Origin: Scatosoma sp048465415
GTDB lineage: Bacteria; Bacillota; Clostridia; Christensenellales; Borkfalkiaceae
NCBI GenBank assembly: GCA_048465415.1
Contig: DBFWLO010000018.1
Location: 1-37,720 of the forward strand
Reading direction: 5' to 3'
Length of the DNA stretch: 37,720 nucleotides
In this document: positions 24,585-33,971 of the stretch, piece after piece
How the letters are laid out: each line of letters starts with the position of its first letter
Position numbering within the stretch: the stretch's first letter is position 1
Notes under the pieces: model-generated
The model's database searches: none
What the model was told of the DNA's origin: nothing
What the model saw: only the letters and a program-made list of their open reading frames with translations
Position numbers and translations under genes: made by a program

Positions 24585-25490
24585 ATGGCAAAAAGCAGTT
24601 TAAAGACAAGAGAAAAATTCGCCGCGCTCGGGTTCGTAGCACCGCTGTTTATCGGTTTCGCGATGTTTACGGCCGTGCCGCTCGTCGTCGCCGTCATTTA
24701 CAGTCTCGTGGATTATATGCCCCTGCAAGGGAAGATCTCTCCGGTCAGTCTGAAAGTCTACGTCGGGCTTTTCAAAAGTCAGCTCACGATGCTCGGGTTC
24801 GGCCAGGCGATCGTGAACACGCTCATCATCATGCTGAGCATTCCCGCCAATCTTGTCCTCGGACTTCTCTTCTCGGGACTGATCACGCAAAAGGATTTCA
24901 AAGGGGGCGGTTTTTTCCGGGTGGTGTATTACCTGCCCGCCGTGACGGGCTCGGTGGCGATCACGCTGGTCTGGAAGCTCATGTTCAACGAAACGCAGGG
25001 CATCGTCAACATAGCCTTGAAATCGATCGGGTGCATCGACGAAAACATCAACTGGCTGGGCATCACCTCCGGGACGATCTATCCCCGGCTGGTGCTGATC
25101 CTCAAAAATATCTGGGGCGGCATCGGCGGGGTGATCCTGCTCTATGTGGCGGGAATCCTCAATATTTCAAACTCCTATTACGAGGCGGCGGAGATAGACG
25201 GCGCGGGAAAGATCAAGCAGTTCCTCTCGATCACGGTGCCCATGCTTACGCCCATCACCTTCTATCACCTCATCACTTCCGTCATCGGCGGTTTGCAGGC
25301 GTTTATGGATACGCAGCTCTTGGCGGATACGCGGGTGACGCAGACCATCGTCTATTTCATTTACGACAACGGAATCAACAACTATCGCTACGGCTACGCG
25401 AGCGCGGCGTCCGTGCTGCTGGCGATCGCGGTCATGATCATCACCGTGGTTCAATTCAAGTTGTCGGATAAATGGGTGTATTCGGAGTAG
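24585..25490 (+). CDS. Sugar ABC transporter permease, MalF/UgpA type
   Basis: The protein has 301 residues with six hydrophobic helices. The cytoplasmic EAA loop that docks the ATPase is clear: YYEAAEIDGAGKIKQFLSIT followed by VPMLTP. N-terminal helix GFVAPLFIGFAMFTAVPLVV matches the usual start of family members. The ATG is preceded by a G-rich ribosome site. It lies 16 bases after the binding-protein gene and 4 bases before the partner permease, so the three are co-translated. It forms a heterodimeric channel with the next protein. Confidence 0.95.
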   Translation: MAKSSLKTREKFAALGFVAPLFIGFAMFTAVPLVVAVIYSLVDYMPLQGKISPVSLKVYVGLFKSQLTMLGFGQAIVNTLIIMLSIPANLVLGLLFSGLITQKDFKGGGFFRVVYYLPAVTGSVAITLVWKLMFNETQGIVNIALKSIGCIDENINWLGITSGTIYPRLVLILKNIWGGIGGVILLYVAGILNISNSYYEAAEIDGAGKIKQFLSITVPMLTPITFYHLITSVIGGLQAFMDTQLLADTRVTQTIVYFIYDNGINNYRYGYASAASVLLAIAVMIITVVQFKLSDKWVYSE

Positions 25491-25494
25491 AGTC

Positions 25495-26358
25495 ATGGAA
25501 GAAACAGTAAAAAAGAAAACGAGGCTGGGCGGGCGCGTCCCGTCGAGAGTGATCGTTTACATCGTGCTTATACTCGCGGCTTTGACGACGATCTTTCCTT
25601 ATGTCTGGATGGTTCTCGCTTCCCTAAAAACGGGCATAGAGATCTCCACCTATCCGGAACAGATTTTTCCCAAAACTCCGAGCTTCATCGCTTATAAACA
25701 GGCGTTCGGGAAGCTCCATCTTTGGAGCGGAATCAAAAACACCGTCGTTCTGGTCGCGTTTTCCGTGATCTTTCCGCCTCTCGTCTCAGCCATGGGTGCG
25801 TTTTCCTTTGCGAAACTCGCCCTGCCCGCCAAACGGACGCTTCTTTTGGTGCTGCTGAGCAGTATGATGGTGCCGTATGCCGCTCTGATGCTGCCGCAGT
25901 ATCAGATCTGGCAGTCGTTAGGATTCGTGGGCACTTTATGGCCGCTGATCATTCCCGCTTTTTTCGGCGGCGCGCTGATGACTTTTTTCTTTATTCAATA
26001 TATGCAGGGCGTGCCGACCGATCTTTTCGAGGCGGCTAAAATAGACGGAGCAGGGTATCTCAAACAATTTTTCGCGATTATGCTGCCGCTGGTGAAGCCC
26101 GCTTTGAGCGCCCAGATCGTCTTTGCCTTCGTGGGGACCTGGAACGATTATTTCATTCCGTCCATTTATCTCAACAAGACGGAAGTCAAGACGATCCAAC
26201 TGCAACTTCTGTCTCTCCAACAACAGCAGAATAATTTGATGGACATGAATATCGTCATGGCCGGATCGGTCATATCGAGTATTCCCATGCTGGTCGTATT
26301 CGTGACCTGTCAGAAATTTTTCGTCGAATCGCTTGCCATTTCGGGCATAAAAGGTTGA
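25495..26358 (+). CDS. Sugar ABC transporter permease, MalG/UgpE type
   Basis: The protein has 287 residues with six hydrophobic helices. The EAA loop reads DLFEAAKIDGAGYLKQFFAI followed by MLPLVKP. The start FPYVWMVLASLKTGIEI and the late WNDYFIP motif are standard for MalG-type permeases. It pairs with the permease just upstream. No ATP-binding subunit follows in the operon, so a shared ATPase encoded elsewhere (MsmK/MsiK style) must energise the transporter. That last point is known for many Gram-positive sugar importers and inferred here. Confidence 0.95.
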   Translation: MEETVKKKTRLGGRVPSRVIVYIVLILAALTTIFPYVWMVLASLKTGIEISTYPEQIFPKTPSFIAYKQAFGKLHLWSGIKNTVVLVAFSVIFPPLVSAMGAFSFAKLALPAKRTLLLVLLSSMMVPYAALMLPQYQIWQSLGFVGTLWPLIIPAFFGGALMTFFFIQYMQGVPTDLFEAAKIDGAGYLKQFFAIMLPLVKPALSAQIVFAFVGTWNDYFIPSIYLNKTEVKTIQLQLLSLQQQQNNLMDMNIVMAGSVISSIPMLVVFVTCQKFFVESLAISGIKG

Positions 26359-26378
26359 TCATCTATAAGGAGGAAAGA

Positions 26379-29216
26379 ATGAGAAAGAAAATTGTGCTGG
26401 TTTCGGCGGGACTGGTCCTGTCGGCGGCGTTGTTTGCGGCGGGCTGCGCCGTGGGGACGGATCCGGGGTATTCGATTCATAAACCGGACAAATGGGAGGG
26501 AAATTCCGATTTCGATTTTCCCTCCAACTCGTTTACCGCCGACGTAACGGTGGACGGAGTGCTCGGCGACGAGCGCTGGACGAAAGACGACGTCCTTTCT
26601 TTGGGAAGCTGGGACGATGCAGATATAGAAAGCGGGGAATACGGCGCCATCGTAACGGACACCGCCGACTATGCGCATACGAAACGGGCGGTTATAAAAA
26701 TGTTCCGCGGCGGCGTCGGATTCCATTTCGGATTCGAGGTGCAAGACGACGACCTCGCGTATCTGAGCCTCGAAGACGGCGATCCCGCGATCTGGACGGA
26801 CAATATCCTCCTCAATCTCTGCACGGCGATCGACGGCGGCACGGTGCCCATGTCCGACGATTATTATTTTATCGTCACCGCGTTCGGCAACAACTGTTTC
26901 CGCCGCGGCGCGGGCGTCGCCGGCACCTGGGGCGCTTGGAGCGGCGTGCTCGATTACGGCGCGGCCGTGCATTACGCCGGAGACGGAAGGACGGCGACGG
27001 GGTTCGGCGTGGAACTCGTCGTCCCTTACAGTCAGCTCGGGCTAGATAAAGACAGCCCCGTGGGCGTGACCTTCCGTTCGTGCGACCGCGTCAGCGCGAG
27101 CAATTCCATGATCGAGCGGGAGTGGTGGTACAAAGGGGAAACGCATCATTTCAACACCCCCAATTCTTATATCATCTGGGGCGGAGACAATAAACTTTAC
27201 GAATATTACGATTACCAAATGCCTGACGTCACGGTAAAGGGCACGGCGGTCGATTACATCACCGGGGAAGCGCTCGCGGGCGTTACGGTCGCCGACGGCA
27301 TCGTCACCGACCGAAGCGGCAATTTCCTTTTGGAGAACGTGGACGCGAACGCCGATCTGACGCTTACCGTTTCGGGCGAGGGACTGCTCGGGGAGCAGAC
27401 GTTCACCCTTTCCCGCGACGAAATGCGCGTTTTGAACGGCGGGACGCTTACCATCACACCCAGATTTTTGACGAAGAAAAATAAGATCACGCGTACGGTG
27501 AAAGGCGTGATCACCTCGCTCGAAAAGGTGGAAGGCGCGATTGTGAAAATCGGGAAATCGGAAACGACGGTGAACGCGGACGGAAGTTATTCGCTCGATT
27601 GTGAGTTTGACGCGCCGGCTCTGAAAATGTACGTAACCGCGCCCGGTTCGGCGGCTTACGAGACGGAAATCGGGATCTCGGAAGCCGTAAAGGGAGACGT
27701 GGAACGCAGTTTCGAACTGCCCGTGATGAGCCGCCTTGCGCAAAAATTCGGCGCCGCCGGGGATATAGACTGCTATCTCGGCTGGACGTCGGAAGGGCTG
27801 TTTGTGCGGTTTGTCGGCAGCGCTCCCGCCAACGGCTACGGCGTCGCGTATTCCGCGGACGGCAGGACGGGGACGGTCGTGCTCTATCATTCCTTCGGCA
27901 CGATGTGCGTCACCGATTTCGTGACGCAGATCTGGAATTACGCGCCGCCTTCCGCTTACGGCATAGACGCGGCGAAAGGCGTCGACTCGGAAAACCGCAA
28001 TATCTATACGTTTATCGTGCCTTACGAAAATCTGGGCATAGAATACGGAGAGGCGCTTAAAATCGCGCCGTTTGAATACACCGCCGAAGGACCGTTCGCC
28101 TGGTACGAGGACGAAAACGGCGTATCCTATCCGTTCGGTTCCCTCGATACTTTGGAAAAGTACCCCACATTGTCCTCAGACGGAAGCGTTTTGTTTCCGG
28201 TGCCCGAAACCGTGCTTGCGCGCTACGACGTCGGCGAGTTTGGAAAGACGCGCGCGACGGCTTCGTTTGAGAAAGTGGACGGGGCGGCGGACGGGCTCCG
28301 CGTGACGATTGTCTATACGCCCGCGGAAGGTTTCTGGGGCTTCGGCGTGATCTTCGGGGATATGGCGGCGGGAAAAGGAATCACGCAGCTCTACGTCCCC
28401 GGGCTAGGCACGATCGATCACAGGGAATACGGGAACTGGCTATGGAACGGAAATTATGTGCCCGCCGCTTCCCTGGGCGTACAGGCGAGCGAGAAGAGCG
28501 CGGACGGCAAAACGGTGATCACCCTCTTTTACAGCTATGGAACTCTGCAAGGCGAAGGGTACGGACTGAATATTTCCGCCCATACTTCGGCGGTGGGGAT
28601 CCAAATGTTCGAATACGTGACCGACGCTTCGGGGAATCTTTACGGGAGTTATAACTGTATCAACGACGCGGCCGGAAACGTCTTGCGGTTTGACGGCGGA
28701 GTCGAGACGCTGCTTCCCTGGAAAATGGGCGAGGCTGTGAGCGTCTATGTCTACGAGCAACTCGGCGCGCACGACGTTTCCGTGCGCCTTGAAAGGTTCG
28801 CCGACGGACTGCGTGTGACATATACGGCGAAGGAGAGCGCGAATCTGTTCGGTTACGGGATCTGTCTGGATCTGCCCGGCGGCGCGCAGGACGTCAGTCT
28901 TTTATACGCGACGACGGGGAATCTTGCCAAAGTCGACTATGGGATATGGGAGTGGAACTATCAACTGCCTTCTGCGCTGGGGATTTCAGCCGAGCGTACC
29001 GTCGTAGACGGGGTGACGACCGCCACTTTCTTTCTGAGCTATCGGACGCTGGGCGTCGAAGCGGAGTTCGGCGAGCTGGGGCTCTGTCTGTTTGAAGTCG
29101 TGAAGACGGGCGGCGCGCAGTACGGCATTTACAACTGTATGAAAAAGGACGGAACGGAGATCAGGATCGACGGCGGCGTTGAGAATTTCGTCCGCTGGGA
29201 CACGCGCGGGGAATGA
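26379..29216 (+). CDS. CBM9/DOMON-like lipoprotein with carboxypeptidase-regulatory-like linkers
   Basis: The protein has 945 residues. The ATG at 26379 has AAGGAGG 5 bases upstream and beats the in-frame TTG at 26355. The lipobox AAGC anchors it. The first domain (about residues 40-270) looks like a family 9-like carbohydrate-binding domain: DVTVDGVLGDERWTKDD, then WTDNILLNL. Two small regulatory-like Ig folds follow (VTVKGTAVDYITGEALAGVT; TVKGVITSLEKVEGAIVKIG). Three related beta domains complete the protein, the last two as clear repeats (GYGLNISAHTS/GYGICLDLPG, YGSYNC/YGIYNC, RFDGGVE/RIDGGVE). No catalytic motif is seen. It sits between the permeases and a GH43-like gene, which suggests binding the same polysaccharide at the surface. 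Confidence 0.75.
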   Translation: MRKKIVLVSAGLVLSAALFAAGCAVGTDPGYSIHKPDKWEGNSDFDFPSNSFTADVTVDGVLGDERWTKDDVLSLGSWDDADIESGEYGAIVTDTADYAHTKRAVIKMFRGGVGFHFGFEVQDDDLAYLSLEDGDPAIWTDNILLNLCTAIDGGTVPMSDDYYFIVTAFGNNCFRRGAGVAGTWGAWSGVLDYGAAVHYAGDGRTATGFGVELVVPYSQLGLDKDSPVGVTFRSCDRVSASNSMIEREWWYKGETHHFNTPNSYIIWGGDNKLYEYYDYQMPDVTVKGTAVDYITGEALAGVTVADGIVTDRSGNFLLENVDANADLTLTVSGEGLLGEQTFTLSRDEMRVLNGGTLTITPRFLTKKNKITRTVKGVITSLEKVEGAIVKIGKSETTVNADGSYSLDCEFDAPALKMYVTAPGSAAYETEIGISEAVKGDVERSFELPVMSRLAQKFGAAGDIDCYLGWTSEGLFVRFVGSAPANGYGVAYSADGRTGTVVLYHSFGTMCVTDFVTQIWNYAPPSAYGIDAAKGVDSENRNIYTFIVPYENLGIEYGEALKIAPFEYTAEGPFAWYEDENGVSYPFGSLDTLEKYPTLSSDGSVLFPVPETVLARYDVGEFGKTRATASFEKVDGAADGLRVTIVYTPAEGFWGFGVIFGDMAAGKGITQLYVPGLGTIDHREYGNWLWNGNYVPAASLGVQASEKSADGKTVITLFYSYGTLQGEGYGLNISAHTSAVGIQMFEYVTDASGNLYGSYNCINDAAGNVLRFDGGVETLLPWKMGEAVSVYVYEQLGAHDVSVRLERFADGLRVTYTAKESANLFGYGICLDLPGGAQDVSLLYATTGNLAKVDYGIWEWNYQLPSALGISAERTVVDGVTTATFFLSYRTLGVEAEFGELGLCLFEVVKTGGAQYGIYNCMKKDGTEIRIDGGVENFVRWDTRGE

Positions 29217-29226
29217 GGAGGAAAAA

Positions 29227-31863
29227 ATGAAAAAATTTTTCAAAGGGATACTGTTTATGTGTCTTGCGGGCGCGACGGCGCTGGCGGGGTGTTCGTCCGA
29301 AGCGCCGGAGACAAAGATCTCTACCGCTCCCATCGAGGGGTGGACCGCGCCCGATTATCGGACGGAATATTACGACAATTATCAGTATAACGCCTATTAT
29401 AATCCCGAAGAGGCGGCAAAGCACCTGCCCGATCAGGGAATTTACGGTTCGGGAAACGCGTTTATTTTAAGATACAACGGCCTTTATTACATGTATATGG
29501 GTTCCTCGAATTTCGCTTCTTCCTCCCTGCCCTGTTGGAGCTCGGAGGATCTGATGACCTGGAAGAAGGTGGACAACGGCGTCAACGACGAGGGATTTAT
29601 CGCGGAGGATCCCCGGCTGAGCAATACCTATCCGCCCTGTGTGAGACAGTATAACAATACTTTTTATATGTACGTCTATATCAAAAACGACGTGATCACG
29701 CAGGGGAACTATATCCTGAAAGCAAATTCGCCCTGCGGGCCGTTTACCTTCGTGAAGGGGGCGGACGGCGAGCCGGTGTGCTACACGATCGACGCGACGA
29801 GTCTGAATATCGACTGCGATATTTTCATCGACGACAATGAAGACGTATACTTTATGAGCGGACATCAGGACAACTATTTCACGGGGATCCGCGCCTTCAA
29901 GATGCCGGCGATGGACAGCGTCGCCTACGACGATCAAAGCTACGTCAATCTCGCGGAGACTTCGGTCGGAGGCTGGACGGAAGGGAACGGCATGTTCAAG
30001 CGCGGCGGCAATTACTATCTGATGTATACGGGTTCGAACATTTTGAGCCCCGGATATCTCACTCACTATTCCACGGCCAGAGGCGACGGCTGGAAAGAGG
30101 CGTTCGGCACGGAAAACAGAGTGAACGCGTCGGGATTCGAGCAGGGGATCGACTGGCCGATGGGCTGCGAGACCGATCCGACCTTCTATTCGCTCGGCCA
30201 CGCCACTTCCGTTTTGGGGCCGGATATGGACGGACTGTACTATCATTATTTCAGCGTCAATTCTTCCGGGCCCAACTGTACGTTTGCAATCGACCGGCTT
30301 CATTTCAACGGTACGGGCATGGACTCGGCGCAGACGCAGTTCCATTCCGTCAAACCCAAGCGGCCGGACGTTTACAGCTATATTCCCGCCGAGTCGGAGA
30401 ATTTTACAAAGAGCGGCGACAAATTGCTCTCGGCGGCGAAAACGACTCCCGTTTTTACGGCGGAGTATAACTTCACCGGCAACGGCGTGAAATGTATCTT
30501 CGGATATATTGACAAAAGCAATTACAGCTACGTTGCGACCGACCTCGCCGCAAAAAAGATCCGCGTCTATACGGTGGCGAACGGTAAAACGACGGAGAAA
30601 GGGAGCGGGAACATCGTCCGCGCTTACGACGCGCCCGATCTTCTGCAAACGGTGCGCGTGGCGTACCGGGACGGAAAAGCGGACGTCTATTTCGACGATC
30701 TTTTGAAGATCGAAAATCTCGGTATAAAGGTCGGCGCGGGAAAATTCGGATACGCCTATACTGGCGAAGCCTCCTTCGGTTATACGGCCGCTTCCTCGGC
30801 GGCGAAGGGGCTGAGCGACGCGGTGGAGCCCAAACTCTCCTATATCAATATCGGCGCGGAGAGTTATCTGCCGCGGGGCGTTTACGAAGGACACGGTTCT
30901 TCCTTCGGCAAAAAGAGCGGATACTTGGAAACGGACGAAAAGGAGTACGGCGGAGCGCATATAGGACTCGGGAAAATGCGTTTGAGCGAAACGGGCGACA
31001 AAGCGGTCTATCTCGTCGATTTCCAAGAGGACCGGACGGGCGGAAACACGGGATACTACGCTTTGCAGATGACGCTCAACAAAGCGCAGGCGGGGAAAAA
31101 ACTCGGCGTACGCGTGGACGGCGGAGAAATGTACGTCGTGGAAATCCCCTCCGTTCTTCCCACCGCCGGCGGAGCGCTCGTCAAGACGACGATCGCGGAA
31201 CTCCCCGTCGCGAAAGGGGTACGGCAAATCGAGTTTACCTGTTTAGGCGACGAATTGGAGTTCCATTCCTTCACTTTCACCGAAAGTACGAGCAATACTT
31301 TTTCCTATACCGAGTCTTTGGCGAGCGCGCCCGTTTCGGGCATGGAACAGCTTTCGCTCTGGCGGTTTGAAAAGCGGGAAGGGGACGAGATCGCTTCGCT
31401 CTCGTCGAGGGAAGGCGTCCGTTCTTTGGTCTATTTCGGCGGCAAAGGACTTCTAAATTACAGCGTGGAGTGCGATTTCCGGCTCAATGCGGAGAGCGTC
31501 TACACGGCGGGGTTCATTCTTCAAGGCGCGAGATATTCCAATTCCGCCTACGTCACGGAAGATTACAGGTATATGCAGGGATATTATATCGCCTTCAACA
31601 AGCGAATGATGAAGATCGAAAAGCTCAACTATACGCACACCGACAGCAACGCGGCGGCGGAGAGAGTTTCGCTAGACGCGGGGACGTGGAATCATATAAA
31701 GATCGACGTCAAAGGCAACCGCATTGAAGCGATTCTGACCGCCGCGAACGGAAAGTCGCAGACACTCGGCTTTACCGACGACGTCATATTCGGCGGCGGA
31801 AGATTCGGATTCTATTCGGGCGGCGCTTCCATGTCGTATAAAAATCTGAAAATCACGGGGTGA
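29227..31863 (+). CDS. GH43-like five-bladed propeller lipoprotein with C-terminal laminin-type domain
   Basis: The protein has 878 residues. GAGGAGG precedes the ATG at 29227, and the lipobox LAGC gives the anchor. Residues about 70-385 show the GH43 propeller: FILRYNGLYYMYMGSS, YPPCVRQYNNTFYMYVY, DCDIFIDDNEDVYFMSG with Asp198, and WTEGNGMFKRGGNYYLMYTG with Glu252. The usual first-blade Asp-Pro, which supplies the catalytic base, reads Gly-Asn-Ala (Asn77) here. Beta-sandwich domains follow, the last (about 690-878) resembling a LamG/family 66-type fold. Family members cut arabinan, xylan or galactan side chains. The altered base makes the activity doubtful. Its stop overlaps the next start (GTGA). 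Confidence 0.8.
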   Translation: MKKFFKGILFMCLAGATALAGCSSEAPETKISTAPIEGWTAPDYRTEYYDNYQYNAYYNPEEAAKHLPDQGIYGSGNAFILRYNGLYYMYMGSSNFASSSLPCWSSEDLMTWKKVDNGVNDEGFIAEDPRLSNTYPPCVRQYNNTFYMYVYIKNDVITQGNYILKANSPCGPFTFVKGADGEPVCYTIDATSLNIDCDIFIDDNEDVYFMSGHQDNYFTGIRAFKMPAMDSVAYDDQSYVNLAETSVGGWTEGNGMFKRGGNYYLMYTGSNILSPGYLTHYSTARGDGWKEAFGTENRVNASGFEQGIDWPMGCETDPTFYSLGHATSVLGPDMDGLYYHYFSVNSSGPNCTFAIDRLHFNGTGMDSAQTQFHSVKPKRPDVYSYIPAESENFTKSGDKLLSAAKTTPVFTAEYNFTGNGVKCIFGYIDKSNYSYVATDLAAKKIRVYTVANGKTTEKGSGNIVRAYDAPDLLQTVRVAYRDGKADVYFDDLLKIENLGIKVGAGKFGYAYTGEASFGYTAASSAAKGLSDAVEPKLSYINIGAESYLPRGVYEGHGSSFGKKSGYLETDEKEYGGAHIGLGKMRLSETGDKAVYLVDFQEDRTGGNTGYYALQMTLNKAQAGKKLGVRVDGGEMYVVEIPSVLPTAGGALVKTTIAELPVAKGVRQIEFTCLGDELEFHSFTFTESTSNTFSYTESLASAPVSGMEQLSLWRFEKREGDEIASLSSREGVRSLVYFGGKGLLNYSVECDFRLNAESVYTAGFILQGARYSNSAYVTEDYRYMQGYYIAFNKRMMKIEKLNYTHTDSNAAAERVSLDAGTWNHIKIDVKGNRIEAILTAANGKSQTLGFTDDVIFGGGRFGFYSGGASMSYKNLKITG

Positions 31864-32762
31864 AAGCATTGAAAAAAGGATTGGTGCTTTTATACGAGGA
31901 TTTCGGCGGGGCGTGGCTGGAAGTTCTGAGGGCGGCGGGAATCGGACTATTGGGGCTCCACATCAATCCGCAACAGGGAAAACTCGAAGATTTTCTCGCG
32001 TTTGTCGAGCGGGAACGGGAAACGATCGAGTCGTTCGAGGCGGCGGGAACGCGGGTGGAATACCGGTTGCATGTGCTCGATCATTTGCTGCCCCGGGAAT
32101 TGTTCGCGGCGAAAAAAGAGCTGTTCCGTACGAACGAAGAGGGAAAGCGGACGGACGACTATAACGCCTGCCCTTCTTCCGCCGAGGCGTTGGAGATCAT
32201 CGAGAAAAACGCGGAAAAACTTGCCCGCGTTTTACGTCAAAACTCGCACCGTTATCATTTCTGGCCGGACGACGATCTGGGCGGGGATATAAAATGTCGT
32301 TGCGGAAAATGCCGGTCTTTGAGCGCGGCGGAGCAAAATCTGATTTTCTGCGCAGCGATGCTGCGTGGAATCAGGCGATACGATAAACACGCGGCGCTGT
32401 CCTGTCTCGTCTACGGGGAAGAAGAGTGGAACGAGGCTGTGCCGGAAGGGATTTTTCCCGAATACGCGCCATTTAAAAGGCGGCACGACCTGCCGCTTTT
32501 GGAGGGAAAGACGAATGAAAAGTATCGCGTGCGCTTTGAAAAATTACTGAACAGGTACGGCGCGGGGGAGTGCGAAGTTCTCGAATATTTTTTAAGTTAC
32601 GATTACGAGGGCTTTTGCCGCGACGGGACGCGGGTGGAAAAGGACGTGGAGTATTATCGTTCTCTGGGGATAAAGCGACTGACTACGTTCGCGGTGTTTC
32701 CCGAAAAAGAGTATATCAAAAAGCACGGATTTCAAGGGATTTTCAAATACGCTACTTTATAG
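31860..32762 (+). CDS. DUF4838-like TIM-barrel protein, copy 1
   Basis: The protein has about 300 residues and no signal peptide, so it is probably cytoplasmic. The start is either the GTG at 31860 (overlapping the previous stop) or the TTG at 31869; neither has a perfect ribosome site. It opens with KKGLVLLYEDFGGAWLEVLR and contains VEYRLHVLDHLLPRELF, HFWPDDD and the cysteine cluster Cys146-x-Cys148-x-x-Cys151. It ends with VLEYFLSYDYEGF and a CREV-like TIM-barrel close. The WxDD-CxCxxC arrangement recalls DUF4838 proteins, uncharacterised relatives of glycoside hydrolases. It is clearly paralogous to the next gene. A role in processing the imported sugar is inferred from the operon. Confidence 0.7.
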   Translation: MKALKKGLVLLYEDFGGAWLEVLRAAGIGLLGLHINPQQGKLEDFLAFVERERETIESFEAAGTRVEYRLHVLDHLLPRELFAAKKELFRTNEEGKRTDDYNACPSSAEALEIIEKNAEKLARVLRQNSHRYHFWPDDDLGGDIKCRCGKCRSLSAAEQNLIFCAAMLRGIRRYDKHAALSCLVYGEEEWNEAVPEGIFPEYAPFKRRHDLPLLEGKTNEKYRVRFEKLLNRYGAGECEVLEYFLSYDYEGFCRDGTRVEKDVEYYRSLGIKRLTTFAVFPEKEYIKKHGFQGIFKYATL

Positions 32763-32771
32763 GGCTGACTC

Positions 32772-33725
32772 ATGGACAAGAAAGGAATCATTATACTCAA
32801 CAAAGACTTTTCAAGGGAATGGCTTCCCATTCTCAAAGAGAGCAAAATTAACACCGTAGGGCTCCATTCCCTCTATCAGTACGGAGGCGTGGAGGGACAC
32901 CTCAACTGGCTTTTGAACGAGGAAACGCAGCGGCTGATCGCGGAATTTGAAAGAAACGGTTTTGAAATAGAACATCAGCTGCACGCGGTGGACTGGCTGC
33001 TCCCGCGTTCCCTTTTCAAAATTCACCCCGAATGGTTCCGCGTCAACGACAAGGGCGAGCGGGTGAACGACTGGAATCTATGCGTCAGCAACGAGGAAGC
33101 GCTGTCCTTTCTCGAAACCTCGGCATACAAGCTGGCGTTGCTGCTTAGGCAAAAATCGCATGATTACTATATTTGGAGCGACGACTGCATAAACAGTATC
33201 TGTTTTTGCGATCGGTGCCGCGGATACGGCGGGGCCGATCAGAATATGATCGTCATGCGGCATGTTTTAAAGGGCTTGAAAAGATACGACAAGGAAGCGA
33301 AGCTGAGTTTTTTATCCTATCAGGATTCCTCGGATATTCCCTCGATTCCGCCCGAGAAAGATATGTTTCTCGAATTTGCACCCATCGGCCGCGATCATTT
33401 CCGCACCTTGGACAGTGACGACGAAGCCAATGTAAAAACGCGCTCGGCTCTGCAAAAACTTCTCAAAGTTTTTCCCGCCAAAACGACGCAGATTCTCGAA
33501 TACTTTCTCGACGTTTCTCTATTCTGTCAATGGAAGCGGGAGGAAGCGAGAGGGCTCGATCTGGACGAGAACAGGCTCAAAAGCGACGTCGCTTGGTATG
33601 CGGCGTTGGGCGTGGCGGGGATTACCACTTTTTCGGGGTTCATGGACAGCGAATGGCGGGCAAAGTACGGCGACGGCGACGTCAGACTGTACGGAAAAAT
33701 ACTCGACGAATTTTCCCGGCGGTGA
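32772..33725 (+). CDS. DUF4838-like TIM-barrel protein, copy 2
   Basis: The protein has 317 residues and lies 9 bases after its paralogue. It shares the same plan: IIILNKDFSREWLPILKESK, the HQLHAVDWLLPRSLF segment, YYIWSDDC, Cys144-x-Cys146-x-x-Cys149, then QNMIVMRHVLKGLKRYDKEA and ILEYFLDVSLFCQWKREEA. The three conserved cysteines probably bind a metal. There is no signal peptide. Two diverged copies in tandem suggest a heterodimer or two related substrates. It is the last gene of the operon, followed by a strong terminator. Biochemical function is unknown. Confidence 0.7.
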   Translation: MDKKGIIILNKDFSREWLPILKESKINTVGLHSLYQYGGVEGHLNWLLNEETQRLIAEFERNGFEIEHQLHAVDWLLPRSLFKIHPEWFRVNDKGERVNDWNLCVSNEEALSFLETSAYKLALLLRQKSHDYYIWSDDCINSICFCDRCRGYGGADQNMIVMRHVLKGLKRYDKEAKLSFLSYQDSSDIPSIPPEKDMFLEFAPIGRDHFRTLDSDDEANVKTRSALQKLLKVFPAKTTQILEYFLDVSLFCQWKREEARGLDLDENRLKSDVAWYAALGVAGITTFSGFMDSEWRAKYGDGDVRLYGKILDEFSRR

Positions 33726-33755
33726 AGCGTAAAAAGTAAAAATCGTATTTGACAC

Positions 33756-33792
33756 AAAAATCCGTCCGGAACTCTTTCCGGACGGATTTTTT
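33756..33792 (+). terminator. Intrinsic terminator of the carbohydrate operon
   Basis: A perfect 15-bp stem (arms 33756-33770 and 33777-33791, 6-nt loop) is A-rich on the left and T-rich on the right. It is strong and possibly bidirectional. Confidence 0.95.
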
Positions 33793-33857
33793 ACCTCTAC
33801 TTTTTTTACAATGAAGAATAAATTTTGTAATTATCGCGGCAAATTTCGAAAAGAAGA

Positions 33858-33886
33858 TTGACAGAACACTTTCCAAATGGTATAAT
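33858..33886 (+). promoter_or_regulatory. Perfect consensus promoter of the restriction module
   Basis: TTGACA (33858-33863), 17 bases, TATAAT (33881-33886). It is as strong as the promoter of the giant RHS gene and implies constitutive expression. The leader to the ATG at 33972 is about 80 bases with no obvious structure. Confidence 0.9.
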
Positions 33887-33971
33887 AAACGTAAATGTTA
33901 AGATATATTCTTGCATGTAACTATGCGCAAATTAACATGAGAATAAAAAGGGAGCGGGGGAAGGCCTGTTT

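Noticed and set aside
29467..31227. Minus-strand open frame of 586 codons opposite the GH43-like gene
   Set aside because: Antisense shadow with Arg/Val/His-rich composition, no start context, no motif.
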